A DNA stretch of 64,000 nucleotides from Fimbriimonadaceae bacterium (GCA_019187105.1 JABAQM010000001.1:1948734-2012733), one strand, 5' to 3'; counted from the stretch's first letter, positions 24,040 to 34,015 are shown. A program made the numbers and translations. Notes: generated by a model from the letters alone, not told the origin.

Positions 24040-25935
24040 CTATCCCACGCCGGCGAGAGCTGCTTCGCCCATGATTTCTTTCACGACGGCGTTTTGATTG
24101 ATCCGGTACTTGCGCGGCCGGGGTGGGATATAGCAGGTGTCGACTTGCTCGCTGAAGTCGAGCTCCGGACCAGATGGCGTCCAGCGCGCCTGGGTCGTTC
24201 GTAGCCACTGCTCATCGTCGCGCTGGGGGGTGTCCATCTTGAAGTGTGCGCCTCGGCTCTCGTTTCGGGCCAGGGCTCCCGCCAAAATGGCTTTTGACTG
24301 CTCGACCATATGGCTGACGGCTCTGGCAAACGGCACGGCCTGGTTGGCCCAGCTGCCGGCGTCGATCAGCGCGCACTGTCGCACACGAGCGGCCAGATCG
24401 TCGAGCTTGCCCTTCGCCGCTTCCAGGTCCCGCTGCGTGCGCCAGATGCCGCAGTTGTTCCACATGACCTCAGTTAGTTCGGCGTGAAGCCGATAAGGGT
24501 TTTCCGAACCGCTGCTACTGCGGAAATTGTCGTACTCGGCTTGGCGGTGGGATCGCTCTCCTTCGGCATGCGAGCTTGACAGGGCGTCGTGGCTCACATC
24601 CATCGTCTTCAGGTAGGCGAGGATGCCTTGCGCGGCGAATTCGCCACCGAACAGGCAGCTCAGAAGGGCATTTGCCCCGAGCCGGTTCGCGCCATGGTAC
24701 TGATAGTCGCATTCGCCGGCCGCATAGAGACCGGGAATATTGGTCATCTGGTTGCGCGGGTGGTCGGCTTCGATCGCGTTCTCGTGTCCCTTTTGATAGC
24801 CGACCCAGAGTCCCCCCATCGTGTAGTGGACGGCCGGATAGATACGCATCGGGTTGTCGATGGGATCCTCTCCCATGAACTTCTCGTAGATCTCGAGCAC
24901 ACCTTCCAGCTTGTCGTTGATCTGGTCCCTGGACATGCCGAGCTTGCTGTGCAAGTGGGTGATATCGAGAAACACCTCCTGCCGACCCTGGATCCCCTTG
25001 CCCATCCGGCAGACACAGTAGATCGCAAAGCTGACGAGGTCTCGGCTAAGGAGGTTGCCGTAAACCGGGTCGAGCTCTTCGCAGAAGTACCAACGGTCGG
25101 CTTCCGGGATGGTTGCCGCTCGCCGCGTGTCCATCGGGTCCCGAGGCGTCCACAGCCGCCCGCCTTCGCCGCGAACCGACTCGCTCATGAGGCGGCATTT
25201 GTCGTCGCCGGGGATGGCGGTCGGATGGATCTGGATCATCTCCGGATTGCCATAGATCGCTCCCTGTTGGTAGCAGATGCTGACCGGTGAGCCGGTATTG
25301 ATGATGGAGTTGGTACTGCGGCCGAAGATCAGCCCGTTGCCGCCGGTGCAGATGATCACCGCATCCGCGGGGTAGGCCTCGATTTCCATCGTCCGGAGGT
25401 CTTGGGCGGTGATCCCACGGCACCGTCCCTCAGGATCCTTGATAATGCTCAGAAAGTCGTGCCCCTCGAATTTCTGGACCCTGCCCTGGGCTTCCCAGCG
25501 GCGGACCTGCTCGTCGAGGGCATAGAGAAGCTGTTGTCCGGTAGTGGCGCCGGCATAGGCCGTCCGATGCTTCAGCGTGCCGCCGAACCGGCGAAAGTGG
25601 AGGAGGCCCTCATTGGTGCGGTTGAAAGGCACGCCCATGCGATCGAGTAGATAGATGATCGCGGGAGCGCGCTCGGTCATCCGCATGACCGGCGGCTGAT
25701 GGTTGAGGAAGTCTCCTCCGGTGATGGTGTCTTCGAAGTGCAGGTAAGGCGAATCACCCTCACCCATGAGGTTGACGGCTCCATTGATACCGCCCTGAGC
25801 GCACACGCTGTGGCTTCGCTTGACAGGAACGAGGCTGAAGAGCTGGACGAGGACGCCGGCTTCCGCAAGCTTCATCGCCGTCATCAGTCCGGCGAGGCCA
25901 CCGCCAACGACGATCACTTTTCGCTCAGATGCCAT
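24040..25935 (-). CDS. sdhA: succinate dehydrogenase/fumarate reductase flavoprotein subunit
   Basis: The 631-residue protein has an N-terminal FAD dinucleotide fold (VIVVGGGLAGLMTAM, 8-22), the HSVCAQGGING segment where H42 would carry covalent FAD, HPTAIPG, RGEGGRLW and HYTMGGLWVGY around the dicarboxylate site, and GECDYQYHGANRLGANALL. Its sequence resembles the long SdhA type of Bacillus and Bacteroidetes complex II enzymes. It would oxidise succinate at the membrane inner face. No sdhB or sdhC gene is next to it on either side, which is unusual because the subunits are normally in one operon. Confidence 0.93.
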   Translation of the reverse strand: MASERKVIVVGGGLAGLMTAMKLAEAGVLVQLFSLVPVKRSHSVCAQGGINGAVNLMGEGDSPYLHFEDTITGGDFLNHQPPVMRMTERAPAIIYLLDRMGVPFNRTNEGLLHFRRFGGTLKHRTAYAGATTGQQLLYALDEQVRRWEAQGRVQKFEGHDFLSIIKDPEGRCRGITAQDLRTMEIEAYPADAVIICTGGNGLIFGRSTNSIINTGSPVSICYQQGAIYGNPEMIQIHPTAIPGDDKCRLMSESVRGEGGRLWTPRDPMDTRRAATIPEADRWYFCEELDPVYGNLLSRDLVSFAIYCVCRMGKGIQGRQEVFLDITHLHSKLGMSRDQINDKLEGVLEIYEKFMGEDPIDNPMRIYPAVHYTMGGLWVGYQKGHENAIEADHPRNQMTNIPGLYAAGECDYQYHGANRLGANALLSCLFGGEFAAQGILAYLKTMDVSHDALSSSHAEGERSHRQAEYDNFRSSSGSENPYRLHAELTEVMWNNCGIWRTQRDLEAAKGKLDDLAARVRQCALIDAGSWANQAVPFARAVSHMVEQSKAILAGALARNESRGAHFKMDTPQRDDEQWLRTTQARWTPSGPELDFSEQVDTCYIPPRPRKYRINQNAVVKEIMGEAALAGVG

Positions 25936-26059
25936 GGGTTGGTTGGAATCGATGCTGAATTCGCCGCATCGCTAGCACGGAGTGTACCGACGATGAAATC
26001 GATCGCGTGGTTGAACCCGTACTGTCCTATGTAGGAAAATCTAAGGACGGAGAAGAAGG

Positions 26060-27061
26060 ATGATAACAACTGCCCTCGTGGCCCTTGCTGCCAGTACCAA
26101 CCAGACCATCGCCATCACCCCCATCAAGACGATCAGCGCCTTTCGGGTTTTGGCGCTTGCTCCTGCCCCGACGGGCACCCGAGTTCTCGCCAGCTGCGAA
26201 GACAACACGGTTCGAATCGTTGACTGTGCGACCAAGCAGACGGTGCGTGCGCTTGCCGGTCACCCACAGCCCTGCTACGGCCTCGCGTGGAATCCGCTAG
26301 GAACTCGCATCGCGACCGGCGACGAGTCTGCCCGTATCTGGATCTGGAACTCCAAAACAGGAGAAAAGGTCCTCGAAATCCCTCGTGCCGGCGGCCATAC
26401 CAAGGGGATCCAGGCGCTGAGTTTCAGCAAGGATGGTCGCTTGCTGGCCAGTACCGGCAATGACGATGTCGTTATTATCTGGGACGTTCAAACTGGCAAG
26501 AAAAAGGCGACGATCAAAGGTAACGGTATCAACCTTTACGGCGCTCTTTTCGGTGGTCCCGATATCCTCGGCGTGGCGACGCTTGGTAAGGGCGTCCAGC
26601 TGTATAGCGCCAAGAACTTCACGCTCAAGAAGACCCTCGGCGGTCACGGATCCGTTGGATGCACCTCCATCGCCTACGATGGCGCCGGAGCTCGAATCCT
26701 TTCGACTGGCAAGGACATGAAGGCGGTTCTCTGGGACGCCAAGTCGGGCGCCAGGGCAGCGACCTTCTCCGGCCACGAAGACTACATCATGAGGGCGGCG
26801 TTCTCGCCCACTGGCCGCCTCGCCGCCACCAGCGCGAGCGATCGAAAGGTGATCGTGTGGGACACCAAGACGAAGAAGGCCGCGACCACCATGGAAAACA
26901 TGTCCGGAATGGGTTCGCCGCTCGCCTTCACCCGGGACGGCAGCTATTTCTGCACCGTGAATATCAACGACGCCCTGGTGATCAACTCGGTGTATCCGAA
27001 CCAGTCATTGAGCGAGCAGAAGGCAGACGCCGCTGCCGCGAAGAAGAAAAAGAAACGCTAG
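26060..27061 (+). CDS. WD40 repeat protein
   Basis: The 333-residue protein has about six to seven WD40-type blades, for example GHPQPCYGLAWNPLGTRIA with IWIWNSKTG, GHTKGIQALSFSKDGRLLA with VIIWDVQTG, GHGSVGCTSIAYDG with AVLWDAKSG, and GHEDYIMRAAFSPTGRLAA with VIVWDTKTK. These make a propeller used for protein contacts. The tail is alanine-rich and then lysine-rich (KKKKKR). The N-terminus (MITTALVALAASTNQTIA) is weakly hydrophobic, so location is unclear. GGAGAAGAAGG directly before the ATG serves as ribosome binding site. Confidence 0.87.
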   Translation: MITTALVALAASTNQTIAITPIKTISAFRVLALAPAPTGTRVLASCEDNTVRIVDCATKQTVRALAGHPQPCYGLAWNPLGTRIATGDESARIWIWNSKTGEKVLEIPRAGGHTKGIQALSFSKDGRLLASTGNDDVVIIWDVQTGKKKATIKGNGINLYGALFGGPDILGVATLGKGVQLYSAKNFTLKKTLGGHGSVGCTSIAYDGAGARILSTGKDMKAVLWDAKSGARAATFSGHEDYIMRAAFSPTGRLAATSASDRKVIVWDTKTKKAATTMENMSGMGSPLAFTRDGSYFCTVNINDALVINSVYPNQSLSEQKADAAAAKKKKKR

Positions 27062-27132
27062 CCGTTTAACGGTCGGAGACTCCAGAGGCGGTGCGGCAAC
27101 AATGCGGCGCCGCCTCTTTGAGTGTGAGGAAG

Positions 27133-27206
27133 TGGCTGCCCGCCATGGATTCGAACCACGATTAACTGGGCCAGAACCAGTCGTCCTGCCATTAGACGAG
27201 CGGGCA
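27133..27206 (-). tRNA. tRNA-Gln(CTG)
   Basis: On the minus strand a 74-nt cloverleaf with acceptor TGCCCGC/GCGGGCA, anticodon stem ACTGG/CCAGT and loop TTCTGGC gives anticodon CTG. The T loop is TTCGAAT, the discriminator is G and CCA is encoded (27135-27133). Confidence 0.96.
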
Positions 27207-27446
27207 GTTCAGGCACTTGATTGTGACATTCTCGGCTTTAAGAGTCAAGCCGCGCAGGGCTTGGGCCTAAAGTCCTGCCCTGGCACTCCGTATCTTTCCC
27301 GTTCGTAACCTTGCCGACGGCATATCCGCGAGACGTGACGTGATCCCCGTCAACGTCTCAGCTTTGATCCCTGCCTACCATGGCAAACAGACCCTCGGAG
27401 GCGGTCAGTCCGGGTTTTCCATCCGGCGCCGCGACAGAAGACAAAC

Positions 27447-27788
27447 ATGTACATGCTCAACTGGGATGATGCAACGGCTACCCTTGAAGTCGGGATCGGC
27501 GGCGTTGTTTCGCTGGAGGAGGCCAAGACACTGGCTTCCGTCGTGTTCGACGAAATCAAGGAGGTCGAGACGTGCAAGTCCGTCATTTTTGACTGGTCGC
27601 TTGCCAAGCGTTTCGAATTCGGCGCGTATGACGTGCTGGAAGCCACTCAGATCGAGGTCTTGAACCGAGGCGTGGATTCCACGACGATGGTCGTCCCCGA
27701 CGACGAAAAGGCGACACAAATGATCGGCGCAAATCTGCAGCTGGTGATGGAAGGTCGTCGTTCGTTCATCGTTCCTCACGCCGCATAG
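27447..27788 (+). CDS. hypothetical protein, possibly STAS/SpoIIAA-like
   Basis: The 113-residue protein begins MYMLNWDDATATLEVGIGGVV and alternates short strands and helices: EEAKTLASVVFDEIKEVE, CKSVIFDWSLAKRFEFGAYD, VLEATQIEVLNRG, TTMVVPDDEKATQMI. This layout, with a DWS segment in a strand-loop position, resembles a STAS-like fold, but no phosphorylatable serine can be assigned and the similarity is weak. It is monocistronic, with its own terminator at 27814. About 240 nt of upstream DNA back to tRNA-Gln holds nothing else that I could recognise. Confidence 0.65.
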   Translation: MYMLNWDDATATLEVGIGGVVSLEEAKTLASVVFDEIKEVETCKSVIFDWSLAKRFEFGAYDVLEATQIEVLNRGVDSTTMVVPDDEKATQMIGANLQLVMEGRRSFIVPHAA

Positions 27789-27813
27789 GCACGATCAGCC
27801 ACTCAGTCCTCCG

Positions 27814-27850
27814 GCCCCCGCACGCAGCATGTGCGGGGGCTTCGTGCTTT
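27814..27850 (+). terminator. terminator after the STAS-like gene
   Basis: GCCCCCGCAC and GTGCGGGGGC form a perfect 10-bp stem with a 7-nt loop (27814-27840), followed by TTCGTGCTTTT. It overlaps the first in-frame ATG (27829) of the following GNAT gene, which argues against that start. Confidence 0.75.
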
Positions 27851-27870
27851 TGACCGGTAAAGTAGCCGAT

Positions 27871-28476
27871 GTGCCGATCAAGGTTCGGGAACTGCTCGAA
27901 GAATCTGACATCGCGAGCATGGCAAGCATCGTTGCCGAGGCATTCGTCGATTACCCGGTGATGATTCGAGCGTTTGCCCACTCAGGAGGCGATCGCGCTG
28001 ATTGGATTCGGAGGATGGTCAGCGATTCTGCCCGCGCTCGCCTACAATCCGGAATTCCCATTTGGTTGGCCGAACGAGATGGAACCATCGCGGGGGGAGC
28101 CTTCCTCGTGTATCCCGATCGCCCATTGTCCAAGGATGTATCGGACTGGTGGGAACGGTTCATAGCCGATGCCGGCTCGGCAACCGGAGAGTTCTTCGAG
28201 CGCTTTGTCTCGGCAGCTGAAGCGGTCGAGTTACCGCAGCCAAACCTCTATCTCACGATGATCGGTGTGAAGCCGGCTTACCAGGGCCAGGGAGTGGGCC
28301 GAGCGATCATCGACCATATTGCTCTCGAGGCTGCACAACTTGCTGGCTGTAAAGGGATTGCCCTCGATACTGAAATCGAGTCCAATGTCGGCCTCTACGA
28401 GCGGATCGGATTCCGGGTCATTGGCCAAACGTCGGTCGACGAGCTGCCTATTTGGGTGATGTTCCGCGAAATCTGA
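27871..28476 (+). CDS. GNAT family N-acetyltransferase
   Basis: The protein (about 201 residues from GTG 27871) has the GNAT core: an N-terminal helix pair ([19 protein letters not shown]), a central strand [19 protein letters not shown], and the acetyl-CoA loop [19 protein letters not shown] with the Q-x-x-G-x-G pattern, followed by [20 protein letters not shown], the usual motif B end. The acceptor substrate is unknown. The first ATG at 27829 lies in a terminator stem, so a later GTG (27871, or 27844) is preferred. The ahcY promoter overlaps and follows the 3' end. Confidence 0.83.
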   Translation: MPIKVRELLEESDIASMASIVAEAFVDYPVMIRAFAHSGGDRADWIRRMVSDSARARLQSGIPIWLAERDGTIAGGAFLVYPDRPLSKDVSDWWERFIADAGSATGEFFERFVSAAEAVELPQPNLYLTMIGVKPAYQGQGVGRAIIDHIALEAAQLAGCKGIALDTEIESNVGLYERIGFRVIGQTSVDELPIWVMFREI

Positions 28477-28489
28477 GCGCCTATCAGCG

Positions 28490-28495
28490 TATAAT
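28490..28495 (+). promoter_or_regulatory. -10 box of the SAH riboswitch/ahcY transcript
   Basis: A perfect TATAAT lies 8 nt before the first base of the riboswitch P2 helix, so transcription would begin right at the aptamer. No clear -35 is present at 17 nt spacing. Confidence 0.7.
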
Positions 28496-28502
28496 CTCAT
28501 TG

Positions 28503-28577
28503 GTGCTGAGGAGCGCTGCAACCCGAAAGGGGGCCAGGCTCAGCACTCTCCGTTTGACTGGAGCAGGAACGGCGCTC
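28503..28577 (+). promoter_or_regulatory. SAH riboswitch (ahcY motif)
   Basis: The conserved core GAGGAGCGCTGCAACC...GCCAGGCTC...AACGGCGCTC is present. P2 pairs 28503-28510 (GTGCTGAG) with 28539-28546 (CTCAGCAC), all 8 bp. P1 pairs 28511-28516 (GAGCGC) with 28572-28577 (GCGCTC). A small CCC-GAAA-GGG hairpin (28522-28531) and an extra CTCC/GGAG hairpin (28548-28563) complete it. The class senses S-adenosylhomocysteine and normally turns on SAH recycling genes, matching ahcY downstream. Confidence 0.95.
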
Positions 28578-28607
28578 GCAAATCAATCGAGGTTTGCGGG
28601 CTTTTTT
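28575..28607 (+). terminator. expression-platform terminator of the SAH riboswitch
   Basis: CTCGCAAA (28575-28582) pairs with TTTGCGGG (28593-28600), including one G-U, followed by C and six T residues. Its left arm shares 28575-28577 with the 3' strand of P1, so ligand-stabilised P1 should prevent termination. Confidence 0.8.
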
Positions 28608-28649
28608 GTTGACAAACGAGCTCGCCGCCCCGAAAATCTTAGGAGAAAG

Positions 28650-30068
28650 ATGATGCAAGCAGTTCAAGCACCCCCGTTCACCGATTACCATGTTGCCGAC
28701 CTGACCCTTGCCGATTGGGGCCGCAAGGAGATGCAGATCGCGGAGACCGAGATGCCCGGCCTGATGGCGATCCGTGAGGAATACAGCGCTTCCAAGCCGC
28801 TCCAGGGCGCCCGCATCGCCGGGTCGCTCCACATGACGATCCAGACCGCCGTTTTGATCGAGACCTTGCAGGCGCTCGGCGCAGAGGTCCGATGGGCAAG
28901 CTGCAACATTTACAGCACCCAGGACCATGCCGCCGCCGCAATCGCCGCCAAGCATACGCCCGTGTTTGCCTTCAAGGGCGAATCACTCGACGAATACTGG
29001 GATTTCACCCACCGCATTTTCGAATGGCATGATGGCGGAACGCCGAACATGATTCTCGACGACGGTGGCGACGCCACGCTTCTCGTGCTACTCGGCGCCA
29101 AGGCGGAAGGAAACCCGAGTGTTCTCGGCAACCCGAAGAGCGAGGAAGAGACTGCCCTTTATGCCGCGATCAAGCGCAAGCTAAGCCAGGATCCGAGCTT
29201 CTACAGCCGCATCAAGGCGAACATCAAGGGCGTCAGCGAGGAAACCACGACCGGCGTTCATCGCCTCTATGAGCTCATGAAGAAGGGCGATCTTCCGTTC
29301 CCCTGCTTCAATGTCAACGATAGCGTGACCAAGTCGAAGTTCGACAACCTCTACGGGTGCCGGGAATCGCTCGTGGATGGTATCAAGCGGGCAACGGATG
29401 TGATGGTCGCCGGCAAGATCGCGCTGGTGGCGGGTTACGGCGACGTCGGCAAGGGTTCGGCTCAGGCCCTGCGTGCCTTGAGTGCGCAGGTCTGGGTAAC
29501 CGAGATCGACCCGATCTGTGCCCTTCAGGCCGCCATGGAGGGCTTCAAGGTCGTCACCATGGACTATGCCGCCGACAAGGCCGACATCTTTGTCACGGCC
29601 ACCGGCAATTACAACGTCATCAATCACGGCCACATGCAGGCGATGAAGCACAACGCGATCGTTTGCAACATCGGCCATTTCGACAACGAGATCGAGGTCG
29701 CGGCGCTAAGCGGCTACCAATGGGAGGAGATCAAGCCTCAGGTCGACCACGTGATCTTCCCGGATGGCAAGCGCATCATCCTGCTCGCCAAGGGCCGCCT
29801 CGTGAACCTCGGCTGTGGCACGGGCCATCCGAGCTATGTCATGTCGTCGTCGTTTGCCAACCAGGTCATGGCTCAGATCGAGCTCTGGACCAAGGCGGGC
29901 GAATACGCTCCCGGCGTGTACGTGCTTCCCAAGCATCTCGATGAGAAGGTCGCTCGACTCCAGTTGAAGAAGCTGGATGCCCAGCTGACGCAGCTCACCC
30001 AGGAGCAGGCCGACTATATCAACGTTCCCGTGAACGGCCCGTACAAGTCGGATCACTACCGGTATTGA
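28650..30068 (+). CDS. ahcY: adenosylhomocysteinase
   Basis: The 472-residue enzyme hydrolyses S-adenosylhomocysteine to adenosine and homocysteine, relieving inhibition of methyltransferases. Visible features include [34 protein letters not shown], the NAD-binding fold [37 protein letters not shown] and [12 protein letters not shown], and the C-terminal KSDHYRY, whose lysine and tyrosine reach the NAD site of the partner subunit. AGGAG sits 4 nt before ATG 28650 and 7 nt before the next ATG at 28653; either may be used. Transcription is controlled by the SAH riboswitch and terminator just upstream. A bidirectional hairpin follows. Confidence 0.98.
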   Translation: MMQAVQAPPFTDYHVADLTLADWGRKEMQIAETEMPGLMAIREEYSASKPLQGARIAGSLHMTIQTAVLIETLQALGAEVRWASCNIYSTQDHAAAAIAAKHTPVFAFKGESLDEYWDFTHRIFEWHDGGTPNMILDDGGDATLLVLLGAKAEGNPSVLGNPKSEEETALYAAIKRKLSQDPSFYSRIKANIKGVSEETTTGVHRLYELMKKGDLPFPCFNVNDSVTKSKFDNLYGCRESLVDGIKRATDVMVAGKIALVAGYGDVGKGSAQALRALSAQVWVTEIDPICALQAAMEGFKVVTMDYAADKADIFVTATGNYNVINHGHMQAMKHNAIVCNIGHFDNEIEVAALSGYQWEEIKPQVDHVIFPDGKRIILLAKGRLVNLGCGTGHPSYVMSSSFANQVMAQIELWTKAGEYAPGVYVLPKHLDEKVARLQLKKLDAQLTQLTQEQADYINVPVNGPYKSDHYRY

Positions 30069-30073
30069 TCAGG

Positions 30074-30104
30074 GATAGGTCCTATCCCTCCGATAGGACT
30101 TATC
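30074..30104. terminator. bidirectional hairpin between ahcY and pyrF
   Basis: GATAGGTCCTATC and GATAGGACTTATC pair over 13 bp (one G-U) around a 5-nt loop. It lies between two convergent genes and can serve both. There is no strong T-tract on either side. Confidence 0.6.
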
Positions 30105-30111
30105 GTCCCGC

Positions 30112-30822
30112 CTAGTGCGCTCCGGCAGGCTGAAGTCCCAGGCTGCCGAGCGTCACTTCCACATCCGCACAGTTCGTCAGGGCGCGGCCAATGACGAGGT
30201 AATCCGCCCCGTCTTCCAGCGCCTGGGTTGCCGTACCGACCCGTTTTTGGTCGTGAACTTCGCCTTGCGGCGGTCGGATTCCCGGCGTGACGATGATTCC
30301 GTTACTGGAAATCGCTCCGCGAACCGCCTTGATCTCTTGCGCAGAACAGACGACACCATCGAGGCCGCAGTCGATCGCGAGGCGGCTTAGATATGCCATG
30401 TGGTCTTCAAGCTTGCGCTGCACGCCGAGATGATCGGTCAGCACATGCTGGTCCAGCGAAGTCAAAACCGATACGCCCACCAAGAGTGGTGGCTGGTCCT
30501 CCGCGTAACCTCGAGCCTCCTCTTCCGCTGCCGTCATCATCGCCGGCCCCCCAGCGATGTGAAGCGTCAGCATCCAGACGCCCCGCCGCGTCGCTTCCCG
30601 CACTGCGAGGGCGACCGAGTTTGGGATGTCGTGGAATTTCAGGTCCAAGAAGACGCGCTGAGCTCCTGCGTCCTTCAGCCGCTCGATCACGTCCAGCCCG
30701 TACTGCAACGTGAGTGAGTGACCGATTTTGAACGCGCCAACGTGATGTGCAAGGCGTTTGGTGATGCTTAGCGCTTCCGCCAAATCGCCCGTATCCAATG
30801 CGCAGATAACTTTTCGTGTCAT
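30112..30822 (-). CDS. pyrF: orotidine 5'-phosphate decarboxylase
   Basis: The 236-residue protein converts OMP to UMP, the last step of pyrimidine synthesis. MTRKVICALDTGDL carries the first aspartate of the site, FLDLKFHDIPNSV supplies the D-x-K-x-x-D catalytic array, and VTPGIRPPQGEVHDQKR and GADYLVIGRALTNC form the phosphate-binding end. Length and order are those of the bacterial PyrF group. The ATG at 30822 is preceded by AAGGGGTGG and is preferred to an ATG three codons upstream. It stands alone, not next to other pyr genes. Confidence 0.95.
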   Translation of the reverse strand: MTRKVICALDTGDLAEALSITKRLAHHVGAFKIGHSLTLQYGLDVIERLKDAGAQRVFLDLKFHDIPNSVALAVREATRRGVWMLTLHIAGGPAMMTAAEEEARGYAEDQPPLLVGVSVLTSLDQHVLTDHLGVQRKLEDHMAYLSRLAIDCGLDGVVCSAQEIKAVRGAISSNGIIVTPGIRPPQGEVHDQKRVGTATQALEDGADYLVIGRALTNCADVEVTLGSLGLQPAGAH

Positions 30823-30962
30823 GCAAGCCACCCCTTGATACCCCCTCTCTATTCTAGTGGAGAATACGGATTTTGGGTGGCAGACGAGGCAGGATTTTGT
30901 TCAAGAGTTATATCTGGCTCGAATCGGGAAGGGCTATCACCTCGTAAGCACTTACGAAAGTT

Positions 30963-32501
30963 GTGAGCAAGTTGCGGGCGTGGGCGGGGGGTAGGAAGTT
31001 CGATGGGAAGCGATTGTCCGGCTATGGGCAGTTCCTTTTGCTCGTCCTAGGGTTGACCTCCATCGCGTACAGCCTTAGCGATTGTCTTGAGTACATCAGG
31101 TGCTGGGTCCAAGGTATCCATCCTCCAGAGCTCAAGCTGCATCTATCTTGGTTTGCGGTCGGAGCTCTGATGTTGTGGGTCAGGCGCCAGATGATTCGGG
31201 CAGGTCGGCTCCGCCAATTGGGGCTGTTTTTCCTGTCAGTTGTGGCGATCGCCTGGCTGACAAACAGAGCCCAATACCTTGTACGGGGCTGGTCCCTCGA
31301 GTGGACGTCGTGGGGCGATGAATCGCTGGGGTCCAAGCTCCTGAACCAATTTGTGGGGTTCGCGGACTTAAGTCCACTCTTGCTGAGCATTCGGGCGATA
31401 GCGCTCGCCTGTCAAATGTGCGAGCGGGGCCGCAACCAACAAGCAGACAACTTGCGTCTTTGGAGAGGCAAGTTCCGGTGGTTTTCGGTAATTTCCGGCG
31501 GGTTACTCGTGGCCTGGATCGGCAGCCTTCTGTTGGGCTTTCTCTGGAGCGATCTGACGAGTGCGATGCCTGATGCTTGGGCTGAAGCCTGGCCGCTATC
31601 GGTCCTATCGGAGATTTTCCACTTTGTTGCGTCACCGGTTACCCTTGCTATCATCTACACGATTTGGCTGCGAACGGTCACGGTCACGATCACCGAAGTT
31701 GGGGTGAGAATCTCACTTCTGGGCGATTCGGTCGCGGTTCAGGCTGCGACTTGGGAGCGGATCAAGTGGGTTCGATTGGTGGACTTGCCCCACGGCCGGC
31801 GGTCCGTCGTCATCCCGTACGCCGGCAAGCTGGGCCTTCCCTTGACCATTGTCCTTTCAGAGGATAGCTACGTCGATGGCGTGGCCATGGTCGACTCGAT
31901 CATCAGAGAGGCCAGTGAACGGACGATCACGGTTTACCGGACTGCCGCCGATAGATGGGTGAGTACCGCCGCGACGATCTTCATCCTCGGTGGCTGCGGA
32001 CTCACCGTTGGCAGCTACCTCGTCACAAACAGCGCATGGTATCCACTGATATACGACCCCGAGTACTCGTTTACGAGGTTCAGGGAAGCCGCTGCTGTAG
32101 CCCCCCTAACTGCCCTTTCGGTCGGGACCGTGGCATCCTTCAGTATTGGACTGGGTCTACTTTCCGCGCTTCACCGAGGCGGCCCAGCTTGGCCCGCCCT
32201 CTGGGTCTGGGCTTGGTGGTCCCAGAACGTCTCAACGCCGGTCTTGCACTGGCTCGTGTGGCAGGCCATCTTCGCGATCCACACTGCAATCAAATCTCCC
32301 GTCCTCCACTGGCAGCCTGTTGCGACAGGACCGAGCCAACAGGAATGGATGTTCGGTCTTGAAGCGATCCGATTGCTACCTGTCTTCGCCGTGGTTTTCT
32401 ACTTTCTGGGGTTGGGAATGGGTCGAAGGACCAAAGCGCTTCGTACGGACGACGGCTTAGTCAACCGACAAGTCCATACCACTATTGCAGAATGTCCTTG
32501 A
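30963..32501 (+). CDS. hypothetical polytopic membrane protein
   Basis: The 512-residue protein begins with GTG and has about eight to ten hydrophobic segments in two blocks: residues about 20-240 and about 325-500. Between them is a soluble stretch (about 245-320) with alternating strands: [43 protein letters not shown] and [15 protein letters not shown], reminiscent of a PH-like domain. Many tryptophans occur in the membrane parts. I do not recognise a family. The gene is isolated; its 3' end overlaps the convergent DUF1501 gene by 20 nt. Confidence 0.7.
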   Translation: MSKLRAWAGGRKFDGKRLSGYGQFLLLVLGLTSIAYSLSDCLEYIRCWVQGIHPPELKLHLSWFAVGALMLWVRRQMIRAGRLRQLGLFFLSVVAIAWLTNRAQYLVRGWSLEWTSWGDESLGSKLLNQFVGFADLSPLLLSIRAIALACQMCERGRNQQADNLRLWRGKFRWFSVISGGLLVAWIGSLLLGFLWSDLTSAMPDAWAEAWPLSVLSEIFHFVASPVTLAIIYTIWLRTVTVTITEVGVRISLLGDSVAVQAATWERIKWVRLVDLPHGRRSVVIPYAGKLGLPLTIVLSEDSYVDGVAMVDSIIREASERTITVYRTAADRWVSTAATIFILGGCGLTVGSYLVTNSAWYPLIYDPEYSFTRFREAAAVAPLTALSVGTVASFSIGLGLLSALHRGGPAWPALWVWAWWSQNVSTPVLHWLVWQAIFAIHTAIKSPVLHWQPVATGPSQQEWMFGLEAIRLLPVFAVVFYFLGLGMGRRTKALRTDDGLVNRQVHTTIAECP

Positions 32502-34011
32502 CCACATGCCCGTGGACGTCCGTCAACCGGAAGTCCCGGCCCTGATACTGGTACGTGAGCTTCGTGTGGTCGATACCTAGCTGATTGAGAATCGTGGCGT
32601 TCAGGTCATGAATGTGCACCGCGCCAGGCGTGAAATGATCGACCGAAGGATCAATAACCTTTCCGTCCTTGTCGACGATGTTGTAGCCGTAGTCGTCGGT
32701 TTGGCCGTAGACGATGCCCGGCTTGATGCCTCCGCCTGCCATCCACATGGTGTAGCAGCGCGGATGATGGTCGCGGCCATAGTTTTCGCGCGAGAGCGGG
32801 CCCTGGCAGTACACGGTTCGACCAAACTCGCCGCCCCAAATGACGAGGGTTTCATCGAGGAGGCCACGGCGCTTAAGGTCCTTGATCAGAGCCGCACAGG
32901 CTTGGTCGACGTCTTTGCATTGCGACGGCAGGTCTCCGGCCACGTTGCTGTGCTGGTCCCAGCCGCGGTGGAAGATCTGGATGAACCGCACGCCTCGCTC
33001 AACCAGACGCCGTGCAAGGAGGCAGTTTGCGGAGAAGCTTCCCGGCGACCTGCTTTCGGCGCCGTAGAGCTCGAAGACCTCCTCGGATTCCTTCGACAGG
33101 TCCATCAGCTCCGGCACGCTCGTCTGGAGGCGATACGCCATTTCGTACTGGGCGATGCGGGCGTTGATTTCAGGGTCCCCAAACTCGCTGAGCTGCATCT
33201 GGTTGAGCTTGGCCAGATCGTCGAGCATTTCCCGGCGCGTCTTGCGGTCGAGCCCGTTTGGATCGCTCAAATACAGCACGGGATCGCCCACCGATCGGAG
33301 GGCTACACCTTGGTGCTCGCTGGGAAGGAAGCCGGTGCCCCACAACCGAGAGAACAACGCCTGGTCTACCTTGCCGCTCGTTACTTTGGAGTGGAGGACG
33401 ACGTAGGTCGGCAAGTTCTCGTTCTCGGTGCCGAGGCCGTAGCTGACCCAGGCGCCGAGGCTCGGCCGGCCGGGGAGCTGGCTGCCGGTCTGGATATAGG
33501 TGACGGCGGGATCGTGGTTGATCGCTTCCGTCCACATCGACTGGATGACGCAGAGCTCGTTGACGACGCTTGCGGTATGCGGGAGAAGCTCACTGACCCA
33601 AACCCCGTCACCGCCGTTATCGTGCTTGGTGAACTTGTAGCGGCTGGGTGCTACCGGGAACCGCGCCTGGCCGCTCGTCATCGTCGTGATGCGCTGGCCA
33701 CGGCGGACGCGCTCCGGAAGGTTCTCGTTGTAGACCTCGTGGAGCTTCGGCTTGTAATCCCACAGGTCGAGCTGGCTGGGACCGCCGTTCATGAAAAGGT
33801 AAATGACGTTCTTGACCTTGGGTGGAAAGTGGGGAATGCCGGGCAATCCGCCTTTGCGCTTATCGTCGCCCATCACCGCACCGGCAATCGCGTTCAGGAA
33901 ATCTCCCTTGGCGAAGAGCGAGTGGAGTGCAGCAGTACCTACCCCCAGCGCGGTACGGCCAAACAGTTGGCGGCGAGTGAGGGTCAGTTCAAGTTCGCGT
34001 AATGGGTTCAT
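32482..34011 (-). CDS. DUF1501 (sulfatase-like) protein with Tat signal
   Basis: The 509-residue protein starts with a twin-arginine leader ([21 protein letters not shown]). It follows the DUF1501 pattern: [23 protein letters not shown], a long conserved middle with [40 protein letters not shown] and [32 protein letters not shown]. The fold is related to alkaline phosphatases/sulfatases, and the function is unknown. Its gene follows the DUF1549/DUF1553 gene by 4 nt, the standard Planctomycete-type pairing, so the two probably act together outside the cytoplasmic membrane. Confidence 0.92.
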   Translation of the reverse strand: MNPLRELELTLTRRQLFGRTALGVGTAALHSLFAKGDFLNAIAGAVMGDDKRKGGLPGIPHFPPKVKNVIYLFMNGGPSQLDLWDYKPKLHEVYNENLPERVRRGQRITTMTSGQARFPVAPSRYKFTKHDNGGDGVWVSELLPHTASVVNELCVIQSMWTEAINHDPAVTYIQTGSQLPGRPSLGAWVSYGLGTENENLPTYVVLHSKVTSGKVDQALFSRLWGTGFLPSEHQGVALRSVGDPVLYLSDPNGLDRKTRREMLDDLAKLNQMQLSEFGDPEINARIAQYEMAYRLQTSVPELMDLSKESEEVFELYGAESRSPGSFSANCLLARRLVERGVRFIQIFHRGWDQHSNVAGDLPSQCKDVDQACAALIKDLKRRGLLDETLVIWGGEFGRTVYCQGPLSRENYGRDHHPRCYTMWMAGGGIKPGIVYGQTDDYGYNIVDKDGKVIDPSVDHFTPGAVHIHDLNATILNQLGIDHTKLTYQYQGRDFRLTDVHGHVVKDILQ

Positions 34012-34015
34012 GGGC

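Noticed and set aside
27102..27308. Small open frame on the plus strand near tRNA-Gln
   Set aside because: It runs through the tRNA gene on the opposite strand and has no start signal or domain.
32608..34002. Long open frame on the plus strand across the DUF1501 gene
   Set aside because: It is antisense to a clear DUF1501 protein and its translation has no recognisable domain; long antisense frames are common in G+C-rich DNA.
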